From assembly GCA_951799445.1 (NCBI GenBank), contig OX637287.1, forward strand, positions 43,243,724 through 43,307,723: a stretch of DNA of 64,000 nt, in the 5' to 3' direction. The stretch's first letter is position 1. Every line of letters begins with the position of its first letter. Under the pieces are notes generated by a model, which saw only the letters and a list, made by a program, of their open reading frames with translations, was not told the DNA's origin and made no database searches. This stretch comes from Pseudisothecium myosuroides. Its lineage: Eukaryota > Streptophyta > Bryopsida > Hypnales > Lembophyllaceae. Positions 22,366-34,400 of this stretch are shown here, one piece after another. The position numbers and the translations under genes are program-made.

Positions 22366-25300
22366 TCCCTCGGAGCTACTGAGAAGAAGCTTAAAAACAG
22401 ACGTCTTTCTAAGGATTGGTTTCAAAACCCGAATCACCAGGTTCAAAATATATACCCGTTTCAGGTTCTAGATACTTCTGCTAGAATTTGTGTAATCTTG
22501 TCTTGCCGAGCGTTGCCTTTCACTCAGTGGGTTATATCAGAATTTAGTGTCTGGTCATCTCACAGTGATCCTGCTGCGGGATTTTCTCGCAACTTCGCTT
22601 GGGGCTAGGAAGCTTGTATCTTTGGAACTGATCAGGCAATTCTTGGTCACATTGTGTTGGTTGTGGAAGTGGACGTTCACTGTGGTTCGGTGTTCTTTGA
22701 ACATTATATGTTACTAGCATGTCCACAACTTTACAGCTTCACCATTGAGGTAAATTGAACGAATTCTGAGGTTCAACGCAGATGCTCGCGTGAATTATAC
22801 AGTATTTAGGATCCCAGTTTTTTGCATTGTTTGTTTGTCACTTTGAGATGTCACAAACTGAGAGACTTCAGGGAGAGAAGCATGATTTATCATCAATAAG
22901 CCGTGGTGTAGGAGGGTGCATCAACATTGCTTTAGTTATTGTGGTTTGTTTGACGATCTTTCCTGTAGTTCTACTCAGGGACACATTACATTGTAGTACG
23001 GAGTATTCTTTACACATTCTTGTGCCCTAGGTGATTCGACGGATGCCATTGTACGCCTAATGACGGTTAGTGGGGCTTCCGAGAACAGAAGGCCAAGATT
23101 CTACTACAAATTCTCCTGCCAATGTTGAATCAACGTTTACCCTGAAAGGACAGGCCTGTGAACACAGAAAAGAACTGCAAAATCCTTGCACTCTGTATGT
23201 TCCCATGTTGTGACTATTTATTCTTGAAGTTTTTCCTTTTTAATTTTTCAGAGATGGAATCACATGTCATCTATAAGTCAGAAAATTTTCAGATTATTTT
23301 GTGAAAATTTGAAATTACTGTGATGTTTTTGAGGAGAAAGTGAAGAAATCATATCAAATACAATATTAGCTCAAAAAATCAAAAAAAATCTTCATAGGCA
23401 TCTATGATAGTGTAGATTTATCATGGAGTAAAACATTTATTGTATAATTCTATAATTAGAAAGCAAGAGACCATGGTTGTATGCCTAAAGTTCAAATTGC
23501 AATGAAGTATTCAGTTTTAGGAATTTTTCAAATTTTGAAGTTGGAGTGGAAACCAAACTTCGTTACCTTCATTTCATTAGTTGGGGTCAAATTCAAAAAA
23601 GATCATTTTTATGTCTCAAACTCACATTATTATAAGAGCAAAGAACTTGAAGTTGCCAAAATACACTACATGGTGATTTGTGGATTAAGCATCTTCTTAT
23701 GAAGACAAGTCAATAAGACCACGAAGAGAGGCATTTCAAGACCACCTTCTTGCAAAAGTGTTCAACTAAGTCTTTAAAACAATTGGATGAAAAGTATTTT
23801 TTCCATCTCTTACATTCCTAGAGGTGCTAAATGTCATCTAATGGCCATTTTTCAATTCACAACATTTCTTGTAGAGATGAAAATGTTCATCTTTCTATCA
23901 TGTGAAAATGTAAATAAAGTACAATGAAAATCAAGTTTTGTTCTTTATTATGATTTGTCTTGAATATCTTGCCACACAATCATTGAGGATAGATTTTTAG
24001 TAGTCTTTCTACATGTAGTGAATAATGAACTTGTTTTGCTACATACCGTATGCACCAACAATGCCTTAACCCTTAAAAGACTAAACATTCAAATTTTGAA
24101 CAGTGGATGAACGAAAGCATATTTCATAAGCATCTAATCTTCATTTTTTCATCCATCTAATATTTTTAGCTTTTTATATTAGTTCTTTTACATGTGTAGG
24201 TATAGACTTCCACATCTTTCCTTTGCAAATATTCTATTACAAAGTATATTTCAAAGGATACTAATATATCTAGCTTCAAAGAATAATGTTCCAATTAAAA
24301 AATGGTCTTTCAAAATCAATTAAAAATAATAATTAATATAAAAATGTAGAAATACTACAATAATTAGAATTGAAATTAGAATTTAAAATTAGAATTTAAA
24401 GAAAAAGTCTTTTGGAAATTATTAATATTCAATCTCCAATCAATTTTTAAAGTGATTTCTAATTTTTTGCTTAAAATTTTATTGGGCTTCTTAGAATTTG
24501 CTGTAAATTGAAAAAAAAAAAAAAAAATTGATTAGTTTTATCAATTTTTTTGAATTGTAACCATACAAACTAAAACTAGACATATTAGAGATCACATGTA
24601 AAAAAAAAAAAAAAAAATATCACTCATGGATTGAAAGATCATGATGCTTGATCATGAGGGTGTTCAAATTGTGAAAGTGATTTAAAGTCTTTCAATCCTC
24701 TTTTCACAAGCCACATCTAAAAAATTAGTCACCAAAAAAATATGAGGTTAAAGGGTATAACGTGCAAAACTCCAATCAATTTATGGCTTCTCAAAATCTA
24801 CTCTACAATTTTTTTAAATGAATTTCTAATGTGATTTTTCCTCCAAGATCTAGTTTAATTGAAGCTCATTCCCAAGAGCCTTCAACACTAAAAAATTAAT
24901 GGACATTCTTGCACAAAATCTAGAATAGAAAAATCACAATCATTCATTTTCCAAATTGGATTTTTAATACTAAAACTAAAATTCAAAAAGAAATTTTCAA
25001 AAATATAAACTAATAAAAATAGTAATTTGGTAAGGCTTTATTTAACTAAACTTGGATGTGTTCACAATGAAGTTGTTAAGTATTCAAGACAAAAAGATAG
25101 TGAAAAGATGTGACCATTTGTGCCTTGTAGCCATTGTAATGCTAACACTTCCTGAAAATAGCTTTGTGACCGGATTATTGAAATACTCATCCATGCATTC
25201 ACCCAATTGGAAAAACCATAGTTGCAGTGGGTTTCCAATTGAATTGTAGACACTTTCTAATTGAATTTAGTTTTTTTGCAACTGTAGATTGACACAGTGG

Positions 25301-25664
25301 ATTCCACAAAGTATAGAATTGTCCACATCAACATTTGTGATGAATATTGGATGGTGAATAGCACTCATTCATTTTGAATTTGAACTTTGCTATATTTCCA
25401 TAACCCTACCTTTCATTCTATGACTACTTTGCAACTACAACAATGTCCATGTAAGAATTGGTGCTAATAACACGGGCTATACGACACTTTGTTGTATAGG
25501 ACACTTAATTGTTCTTTAACCAATTGTACAAGACACATTTTTTTCTAGTCGTAATTCATCTATTAAAATTCAAGAAATTCAAGATTTGAGCAATATATAT
25601 AGTTATGCATAAATATGAATAATAAACAATTTCACACTGTAATGACTTTAAAAAATGAACACAA
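22366..25664. other. AT-rich intergenic DNA
   Basis: The early part is probably the TBCC 3' UTR. The rest has long A/T tracts (24510-24528, 24600-24617) and no recognisable coding sequence. A lone TTAACCCTTAAAAGAC at 24066-24081 resembles one end of the TTAA-element family, but no partner end was found. Confidence 0.5.
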
Positions 25665-25776
25665 TTATTACATAATTATGAAATGGTATTTATTGCATAC
25701 CTATGCAAAGTGTCACACTTGCAAACAAATTGCAGATGACAACCAAAATATAAATAGCTACTTCAAAAGTGTTAAT

Positions 25777-27874
25777 TTAAGGAATGGATAAGCGAGCCTT
25801 TGGAATGGCAGTCAAAGGATGAGCTAGCACATGACCAACTCCTTCACCTTCTGACATATCTAAATCCATAGGTTGCAAACCATTAGGAAGAGACCAATCA
25901 AAAGATTGCATAAAAGTTGCAACCATAATGTGAATCAATGTTGAAGCTAGCACAATGCCTGGACATTGTCTCCGCCCTGCTCCAAATGGGAGCATTTCGA
26001 AATTTTTGCCTTCAAATTTTATATTAGCATGAGGCATCCCATCCAAAAATCTTTCAGGCTTGAAAGTCATGGGATCTTCCCATGTCCTTGGATCTCGAGC
26101 GATTGCTCCAACATTTACAAAAACCATTGTTTTTCTTGGTATGTCATACCCCAAAACTTTGCAAGGTTTTTCACTCAAATGAGGAATTAACATTGGGGTT
26201 ATTGGGTGAAAACGGAAGTTTTCTTTGATGATGGCTTGTAAATACTTGAGGTTAGGAACATCCACATCTTCCACTCTTCGAGACTTGCCTACAACAATGT
26301 CAAGCTCTGCTTGCACCTTCTTCATCACAATGGGATTGCGAATGCATTCCGCAATTGCCCATTCTATTGTATCGGTAGTTGTATTGATACCTCCTATGAA
26401 AGCATCCTGTTTTTCAAAACAAAAATAGAAAACAAACTAAGATGCATTATTTAAATCTATTCACAAGATGAACTTAAAGACTTGAAATCAATAATATAGT
26501 TAAAAAAAATTGATAAGAAAATAGAAACTTTAATGTGCGTATTTCACCATATAATTTTCTAACAAACAAATCATCAACCTCATTCAATATGAAAATACCT
26601 TCAAGTGGTCCCCCTTAACTATCTATTACTTTTAACTTTGAAAATTCTTATGTTGAAGTCTTACTTAATGAAAAGGAATTGCATTCTTACCCATAGTGTA
26701 CTGTTGACGTTGTCATTAGTGATGTCAAATTGCAATGTCTCATCCTCCATCTGGTCTAAAAGAACATCTGCCATATCTTTGTCAAAAATGGAACTATTCT
26801 TCCGTTGCACAATATGCTCAGATATGATTGGGGACATGAAAGCATCCATTCTCTCTCTCAACTCTCGCATTTGTCTTTCGAGCCCGAAGACGTCCATCCA
26901 CTTGAACACATGAATGAAGTCTCCTGGATTTATAATTTGACCATACTTCATGATATCTGCCAAAATCTTTCTAAAATTACTCACTTGCTCAAGTTCTTGT
27001 TCATCATGTTTCTCCCCAGGAGCCACTACAATGAAACGCCTTTTCAAAATCACGCGCGACATGATGTTAGTTATGGCTATTTCAATGAAGCTCCTCACAG
27101 GCACCACTGTGACACCATCTTGGGGAATGACACGCATGACATGAGCAATTTCTTCTGTTCGCACATTTGTTGCTAGTTGAAGTTGTTTGTTGGTGCTAAG
27201 TTGTATGTGTAGTATCTTCTTCAAGTGCAGCCTCACAGGTGAATCTGACGTCATAACTATATCTGATATCAAATACAGTTACAATTATTTTAAAAAGATG
27301 AGTTTCAAACTACAAAACTCAATTGAAAAGAACTAAAATGAAATGATTTCCAATTCAAGTTCAGAAATGAAAGACTTTCAAATGCCTAGAGGCTAGAGCT
27401 CTAAAAACTATAAGGGTGAATGCAAGAAACACTTGTACTATTTTGCGTCACACCTTGCATTTTGATTTGTTTTTTGGGCATAACTTTTGCATTTTGGCTC
27501 CAAATGACTCAAGATCTATAGGTAAGGTACTCATGACTATTATACACCTTGACTAATTTTTTTCGTAATTTTCAAAAACATTTTACTATCCCAAAATAGA
27601 CCCCGATTTTATGTCACACTTGCCAATTTGGAGGGTTTTAGTACTATTTAGTATCCCCAAAAAAGAATTTTGAGCTAAAATTGGGAGGGGATGGTCTTCT
27701 AGTAGACTTGTAGCTACTGTCTAAAGGAATTCTAAAAATAATTAATTTTGTGTGGTGTGGAAGTCCACAAAGTGTGCTTCTTCGTACTTGCATTTTGTAA
27801 TATATAAAATGTTATTTTGGAGTTTTTTTGGGTGAATGACCATTTCCATGGAGTTCTTACAAATGGAGAATTTT

Positions 27875-27927
<53 letters not shown>

Positions 27928-29321
27928 TTTATTTTTTATTTTTTATTTTTCTATTTTTAACTAATTAAAACATCAAAATATCCATTTTCTTTAGATTTGG
28001 CACTTTTCTAGTTCTCTTGCTTAGAATTTTTTTTTAATGAATTTCCTTTGGTGGTTACCTCATCTTAAAGGTACATACATTATCCATATTTTTTTATTTT
28101 TTTAAAACTATTTTTCTAATTTTAAAGTACTGCTAAATGAGTAAATGATGAGTACTGTTAAAACGCAACAAAATTGGCAGGTGTTTCTTGCATTCACCTA
28201 TAAGTATATTAGATTGGAGATGTCCATCAAAACAATTGAAATGGCATTGAAGTATCTACACCCATTATCAGTACTATCCAAATTGCTACACCTACATTTG
28301 GATCAAAAAGTGTAAAAGAAAACTAGATATTGATTACTCAAGATGTATACTATCAAAACATGAAAGACTATGAAAGACTATTCTTAGAATTTTGGTAGGC
28401 CTAGAGACTTTCTATTTAAGAATTCATAACTTATTCATACATTGTCCATATAATGCATACTAAAGACAATGTGTTGGAATCCTCTTTCAGTTGCTAATGA
28501 GATTTAATAAAAATAATTCATCTTTAGAAATATTGACCATACTCAACTTACTATCATTAGCGTTGATTATGGGTGTGCATACCTTAATTTTCTGAACTCT
28601 AGTACCATTCCACTGCTAACTATCTTGAGCATTCTAGACACTTAAGCTTCTATCTCTTCCATATCTGAAGACAAAATGCAACGATCCAAAACACCATCTC
28701 CATGACTTTAACCAAGCTCAGTTTGTACAAATAGCTAATCACTCCCTGAATAAAGAAAGGCATGTAATTTTCGAAAATTTTGGGTTGGTCTAGCATTAAG
28801 GTTTTCTGCTTTTAGCCTGTTCATTGAAGTTACATCCAACAACATGAAGATGGAGCCTTGTTATGGAAATAAAATCCCTCAGATCCTCACCACTATCATC
28901 GCTTGTATGTTACTTCTCCTAATCAGGTTGAACTTTCACGTTACATTCAACAACCTCACAGAGGAATTTGACTCTAATTTCCATGGAGAGGAAGAGGAGT
29001 CAACTCAATACCTTCAGGAACAATCACATCTGAAAAAGAAGTTGCGATCCGGTTGGCGAAATTGGAGCTTTGAGTCTTGAGAATCTCCTCCGCTGCTGCA
29101 GGGGAGGTAGCCACCACAGTTAGCCTTGGCCCCAACCATATGGACATCAGTGGCCCGTAAGTCTCAGCCAGTTTGGTAAAATCCTGTTGTGGGAATTTGC
29201 CCAACAAGTGCAACGAACCGATGATGGGGAGACCCCGTGGGCCAGGAGGTAAATTCTTGTATTTGCTGCTTGTGAGCAACTTGGCAAGCAGGAGAATGCC
29301 AAGCACCACTGCACTGACAAC
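25777..29321 (-). CDS. Cytochrome P450 (CYP71-clan-like), copy 1, start codon not found
   Basis: P450s of this type are ER-anchored monooxygenases of specialised metabolism; the substrate cannot be told. Exons on the minus strand: A 29321-29012, B 27262-26691, C 26406-25777 (TAA). Junctions are GT-AG and in phase, giving about 503 residues, a normal P450 length. Landmarks: a hydrophobic anchor (VVSAVVLGILLLAKLL), a PPGPRGLPIIG hinge, ExxR in KENFR (~356-359), FKPERF, and the heme loop FGAGRRQCPG with Cys at about 442. Oddities: the helix-C WxxxR motif is absent (PVRLHLKKI at the expected place). The I-helix reads GGINTT where (A/G)Gx(D/E)T is usual. No in-frame ATG precedes the anchor: a TAA lies upstream and the frame enters through GTG or an AG acceptor at about 29322. 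An unseen short first exon or a decayed gene are both possible. Confidence 0.75.
27415..28198. mobile_element. Insertion in P450 copy-1 intron A-B; inverted ends, 6-bp target duplication
   Basis: The ends GGTGAATGCAAGAAACAC occur inverted at both termini. TATAAG is present just outside each (27409-27414 and 28199-28204), and the matching place in copy 2 has a single TATAAG (36300-36305) with no insertion. The 784-bp body is non-coding and contains an (AT)n tract. The superfamily cannot be assigned from the ends. Confidence 0.8.
27881..27923. repeat. (AT)n microsatellite
   Basis: About 21 uninterrupted AT dinucleotides within the 27415-28198 insertion. Confidence 0.95.
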
Positions 29322-31750
29322 CTGCACAGCACCATCGCCACATTAATGTGGTTGCGCACAGTAAGTAACTTAATTTGAGCAAACACTTTCATTGAGACTC
29401 CACTGTCTGATTTCCACCCATTTAAATGGTTGTGCAGAGTGCAGATCTAGTTTGAGCCCATTTTCGAGATTTAACTGATATCTGCACGTGCAATCTGTGG
29501 AGCACAGTAACCACTTTGAGAAAACATTTTTCAGACTAAACTGACATCAACACATTCACATGGTTGCGCATAGTAAGTATCTAATTTGAGCAAATTTTTG
29601 AGGCTAAACTGATATCCGTAGTCAAGAGGAAGAGCCTGCGTAAGATTGTTTGGAAAGCAGAGAAGAGAAGCTTACACTCCAAGCTCCAGAAGGCATCATC
29701 ATTGTCATCGTGACGGAGACGATCGATGGTCCGGGTTGCACAATTTGAATGCAAGTGAACAAGTGATGTTCTGCACTGAGTGCTCAAAATTCACAGTGCC
29801 AGGACTTCAGTGTAGCTCAATGGCTCCAGAGTCCACATTTTTGCTCAATCAATAGGCGAGTATGGCACTGCATGTTGGCTCCTATTATATAACAAGGGTG
29901 CAAGAACTCTCATAGAACGTTAACAATTCACGTGGACAAGAAAAACGTGTCAGGTTGTGAAAACTGACACAGTTTTTTTTAATAATGCCCTGCACAGTAC
30001 GTCACCGGTTGTTGACTTTTCAACTCTAACGTGGCATCGCCCCATTTGCAACCCGTCACCATTGCCATTACAAGTTGCAACTCATAACCTTCTTTCCTTT
30101 CAACTTGCTTCCTACACTCTTGGATCATGAAGATCAAAAGTTGAGATTGAAAAATGAACAACCAGTTATATCCAATAACCTATTCGCCACTAGCGCGGCT
30201 CATCGGTTATCTAATACGTAACCCTTCAAGAAATGGTGGCAATGCCCTGCACAGTACGTATCTCTTAAAGAAACGGTGACAATGCCCTGCACAGTCTGTG
30301 TCCCTTAAAGAAATGGTGGCAATGCCCTGCACAGTCCATGTCCCTTAAAGAAATGGTGGCAATGCCCTGCACAGAACCATCACCACATTCAGTGGGGTTG
30401 AGCACAGTAACCACTTTGAGAAAACATTTTGAGCCTAAACTGACATCGACACATTCATACGTTTGCACATAGTATCTAGTTTGAACAAATTTTTGAGGCT
30501 AAACTGAAATCCACAGTCAAGAGGGTGAGCCTGCATAAGATTGTTTGGAAAGCAGAGGAGAGAAGCATACACTCCAAGCTCCAGAAGGCATCATCTTTGT
30601 TACCATGGCCGAGATGATCGATGGTCAAGGTTACACAATTTGAATGCAAGTAAACAAGTGATGTTCCGGACTGAGTGCTCAGAATTCACAGTCCCAGGAC
30701 TTCAGTGTTAGTAGCTCAAATGGCTCCAAGTCCACATTGTTGCTCAAAGAATATGCAAGAGAATATGCATTAAGCACTGGAGCGTGATTGCTCTTTTAAA
30801 AAACTTGTACTAATATATGGCATAAGTTAATGCACAATTTTCACATGGTCACTACAGATGGAGCCAGTGCATGATATCCGAGAGGCCTGGGCATGATATC
30901 TAATGATAATAGTGCTTGCCACATTTTCAAGCAGGCAATTATTTTTTTATTTGAAATACATTTTCAGTGGGCTCCCTCCGGTTGCTTATGACATTGGGAG
31001 GCCCATGATCGCGGATACTCCACTGTGTGATGGGCTCAGACTTTGCCCTTGCCCTCGAGGAAAGGCCATCACAGAGAGGAATGCCCTCAACTGGAGGCTT
31101 CCCACTTGACTATTATATGGGCACTGCATGTTGACTCCCATTATATAGCGAGGATGCACAAAATCTTGTGGAAACTTGATAACTTAATTCAGGATGGACA
31201 AGAAAAATGTGTCCTTCTTTTGAACAACCTGTTCCGTCTATTCCGCAACCTGATCTGTCTTTTGAAATTGGCTTTTGAATTCACACCTTGTTGCAGGAAA
31301 ATGATACATGGAAAATATTGAATTGTTAGTGTTGTATGGGCCCATTCATTTGAATTGGTGAGTTTGCAACTGTACAGTACTGTGCCCTATGCGACAACCA
31401 TGAGGCAATGAGCATCAAGTGGTGGCAATGCCCTGCATGGTACGTAACCCGCCTTACAGAAGGTGCAGGATAGGAGCTTATAAGTACCTGTATGCTAGGG
31501 CCAGATTCGTTATAAAATAATTCAAAATAGAATTAAATATGGTATCTAATGAAAATAATCTTAATCTGCAAAAAATCACAAAGCAAAAGTCGTGAATACC
31601 GGTAAAGTCACAAGTAGCAATTAAGTCGCAAGTATTAGTATAGCCACGAGTGACACTAAAACCTTGAGTACCGGTAAAGCTATGAGTATTGCTAAAGGTC
31701 TCAAAATATTTCAAACATTAGAAAATGAACTTCCAAAAATTCTAAATCAA
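29322..31750. other. Repeat-rich region upstream of P450 copy 1
   Basis: It contains several diverged copies of a few-hundred-base block with 'gcacagtaaccactttgag', 'ttttgaggctaaactgat' and 'gattgtttggaaagcagag'. The block even includes sequence matching the P450 exon-A acceptor region, so that exon's 5' flank is part of the repeat. No gene was recognised. The equivalent region in copy 2 is 39376-42110. Confidence 0.5.
30241..30374 (+). repeat. Exact-period 40-bp minisatellite
   Basis: Units start at 30241, 30281, 30321 and 30361 (last one partial). Each begins AATGCCCTGCACAGT and ends TTAAAGAAA(T/C)GGTG(G/A)C. Copy 2 of the duplication has only isolated AATGCCCTGCACAG blocks, so the array expanded after duplication or was lost there. 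Confidence 0.9.
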
Positions 31751-32524
31751 GTTAACCCCTAAAGGACTACACTAATGAGATGTATATGTCAATAACATTA
31801 ACTTGCAATCTATTATAAGTGTTCAATACTTCAGTGGTATCACCTATCTTTGTCTTAGGACTTTGCCGTGGAACACATGATGATTATACTCTTAAATCAT
31901 GCCAACCCAAATAAAGGGTTGGAGTTCTTTCTCTCACTCTCTACTTCATTTGTGTGAACATTTGTATATTTGTATGCAAAAATCTCCTAAGTCTAAAGTA
32001 TGGACACCTAAAGTTCCACTTTTTCTATTGTGTATAATTTCTATTATTAGAGTTATCAAATAATTATATGTTCTCATTTGCAAATGAAAGAAGATTTGAA
32101 AGCACTAAAGAATGCATCATTTGTATACCGTCCGGTATATTCTATACAAAAAATATAGAAAATCTAAGTTTTTTTGGTAGATGTTTCAAAATGGTTTTGT
32201 CAACAATAGGTACATATTAATGGAGGATGTATCATAGAGGGAGAGCATCTATTCAAGTGGCACTTTAGGTGCCTCACTCATTTCAATTGGGTGTCTCCAC
32301 TTGTATGCACATAATCTAAAAGCAAGCAAGTTTGTTCATCAGTGACTATACGCAAGCTTTTGATTGGGAAAGAAGAGGCAAGCTAGCTAAGACTAATGAT
32401 GTTATAGTTTCTCAATGGGGTTTAATCATAGAAGGATAAAGCCCAATCACCAAGGGAGTCAACCAAAATGATAAAATTCCATAACAAAATAGGTTCATTT
32501 TTTGTTTCTACAATTTCCTTGAAA

Positions 32525-32980
32525 GTCAATCATCAAATACATTTAGTCCTCAATGTCCCTAGGAGACTCTTTCATACAAGCTTCTCAAGGGGTCAGTTTT
32601 AGAAACAGACCACAAGTATTCCTACAACAACTTCTCTTATGGATTGTAGACAATGAAGTTGGCGCTCTGAATTGCAAGTCATTCATCAAACACTTTTAGT
32701 CCTCAATGTTTTCGGGGGAATCTTTCATACAAGCTTCTCAAGGGGTCAGTTTGAAAAACAGACCACAAGTATTCCTGCAACAACTTCTCTTATGGATAGT
32801 AGACAATGAAGTTGGCTCTCTGAATTGCAAGTCATTCATCAAACACTTTTAGTCCTCAATGTCCCTCAGGGACTCTTTCATACAAGCTTCTCAAGAGGTC
32901 AGTTTTAGAGACAGACCACAAGTATTCCTGCAACAACTTCTCTTATGGATTGTACACGATGAAGTTGGCGCTCTGAATTA
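32525..32980. repeat. 152-bp tandem repeat, three units
   Basis: Units start near 32526, 32678 and 32831. Each runs from GTCATTCATCAAACACTTTT through TCCTCAATGTCCCT, CAAGCTTCTCAAGGGGTCAG and CAACTTCTCTTATGG to GAAGTTGGCGCTCTGAATTG. Copy 2 holds one full unit (~44115-44265) and the start of another. The end of each unit resembles the antisense of a candidate exon at 44990-45065. Confidence 0.8.
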
Positions 32981-33302
32981 CAGGCTGTTCCTCCTTACGC
33001 TGCTTGGTAATGGTCGGACGACTTTGGGGTTGTAGGAATTTGAAGACTCTCTGCAGCTTCGGCACTGCTTACTCACAGTGCAGGTTGCTGGAAATGCTCC
33101 ACTGCGGCGTGTTCTTTTCTAAACAGTAACTGACATTTCGGACACAGTGATATGTCACGCAAGAAAACTCTACGTCACAACTCACAACTGCAGGGATTTC
33201 CAAAGGGGAAGCAAAGAGGACCGACAGACCACAGACGGACTCATTTGCACTTTGTTCGATGAACATTGATGACTGTGATGTAGTTGTGGATATCATTATT
33301 AA

Positions 33303-34059
33303 CCCCTAAGGACCCAAGTGACCATTTTCTGGTCGCTGCCTCTGTTTTTTGAGCTGCCCGTTCTCATATTTTGAGTTTTTTGAAAACTAAAACTTATTTC
33401 TAGAAAATAGACTTTGTTAATAATCCAATGACAGTGGTTTCATCAAATTCCGAGTTAAACTCCACCTTGTGGAATTTTTCAAAGTTTAGCTGTGTAGTCT
33501 AGTTTCAGCTCGTTTTTTTTGTGTTAGGTTTGGGCATGGACTAAAAAGTCAGCCAACCAGTGAGCTTCTTGCCCACCTCATAAAGGTCAGATCCACCTTG
33601 GAAAGGTCAGATCCAAAGAGCTCAAGGAGAAGATAATGTCCCATTCTTTTTTCTCATGCAAACACTACTCAAATTTCAGTAACCACCGTGCATTGCTAGC
33701 TTCACCATGAATTGTAAAATTCTTGGAATGTTATGAAATTTTACATGTACATTCTCAACTCTCTTATCTTTCACTGAGCACAAAAAAGCATCATTTTAAA
33801 ATATTCTCACAAAGATATGCTCCTTCAAAGTGAGCTGCTCTGTAGTTCCACTAACACAAATAAAAATTCTAAATTAAATATCTCCTAAACCATGAGGTCA
33901 AATAATCTGAATTTTTTTGAGGTGCTCACTCTCAATGTTAACTTCAAGATCCTATGGTTACATTATATCCGATCTCAAAAAAATGGATCAAACAAATTGC
34001 TCAAGTTGTTGACAGCTTTGGCCCATTTTGAAAGAACCCTCCCCCTTGGTTCTTAGGGG
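33303..34059. mobile_element. TTAA-flanked transposon, complete non-autonomous copy (757 bp)
   Basis: Bounded by TTAA on both sides (33299-33302 and 34060-34063). Left end CCCCTAAGGACCCAAG; reversed right end CCCCTAAGAACCAAGG. The body shares GAGCTGCCCGTTCTCATATT-type blocks with the 37340 and 53074 elements. No transposase frame. The right flank (TTAACTTGCAA) matches 31799-31809, where a single TTAA is present, so this copy seems to have inserted into a further diverged copy of that sequence. Confidence 0.85.
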
Positions 34060-34400
34060 TTAACTTGCAATTCCGTGTCATCTGATGAGTCTGTGTTCAA
34101 TACTTCACCGGTGCACATACTGGTTTGAAAAATCTCCTAATTAAGCGGCCCATCTCTTTGTGAACAGAATCTGTATGCAAGCAATAATTTTCATCATTGT
34201 GGTCAAGTTTTTCAGTGGAAAAGAAGAGGTAGCTGCTAAGACAGATGGTGTTATTGTTTTCCCAATGGGATTTAAGCTTGGAAGATCAAGGCCCAATCAC
34301 CAAGGGCATCAGATTCCATGACGAATAGTAGGTACATTCTTGGTTTTTACAGCTTCCTTGAAAATCATTCATCCAACATTATTATTGTATCATAACTATT
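34060..34400. repeat. Third, partial copy of the 31800-32500 region
   Basis: TTAACTTGCAAT, GTGTTCAATACTTCA, AAATCTCCTAA, GGAAAAGAAGAGG and GGCCCAATCACCAAGG occur here in the same order as in 31798-32460 and 43420-44050. This indicates an older duplication beside the main one. Confidence 0.65.

Noticed and set aside
25966..27176. Plus-strand frames across the P450 exons
   Set aside because: Antisense shadows of well-matched P450 exons on the minus strand; the same shadows recur at 34792-36069.
31752..31770. TTAACCCCTAAAGGACT as a complete TTAA element end
   Set aside because: A single end without a partner; copy 2 has a decayed form at the same place, so it predates the duplication. At most a relic.
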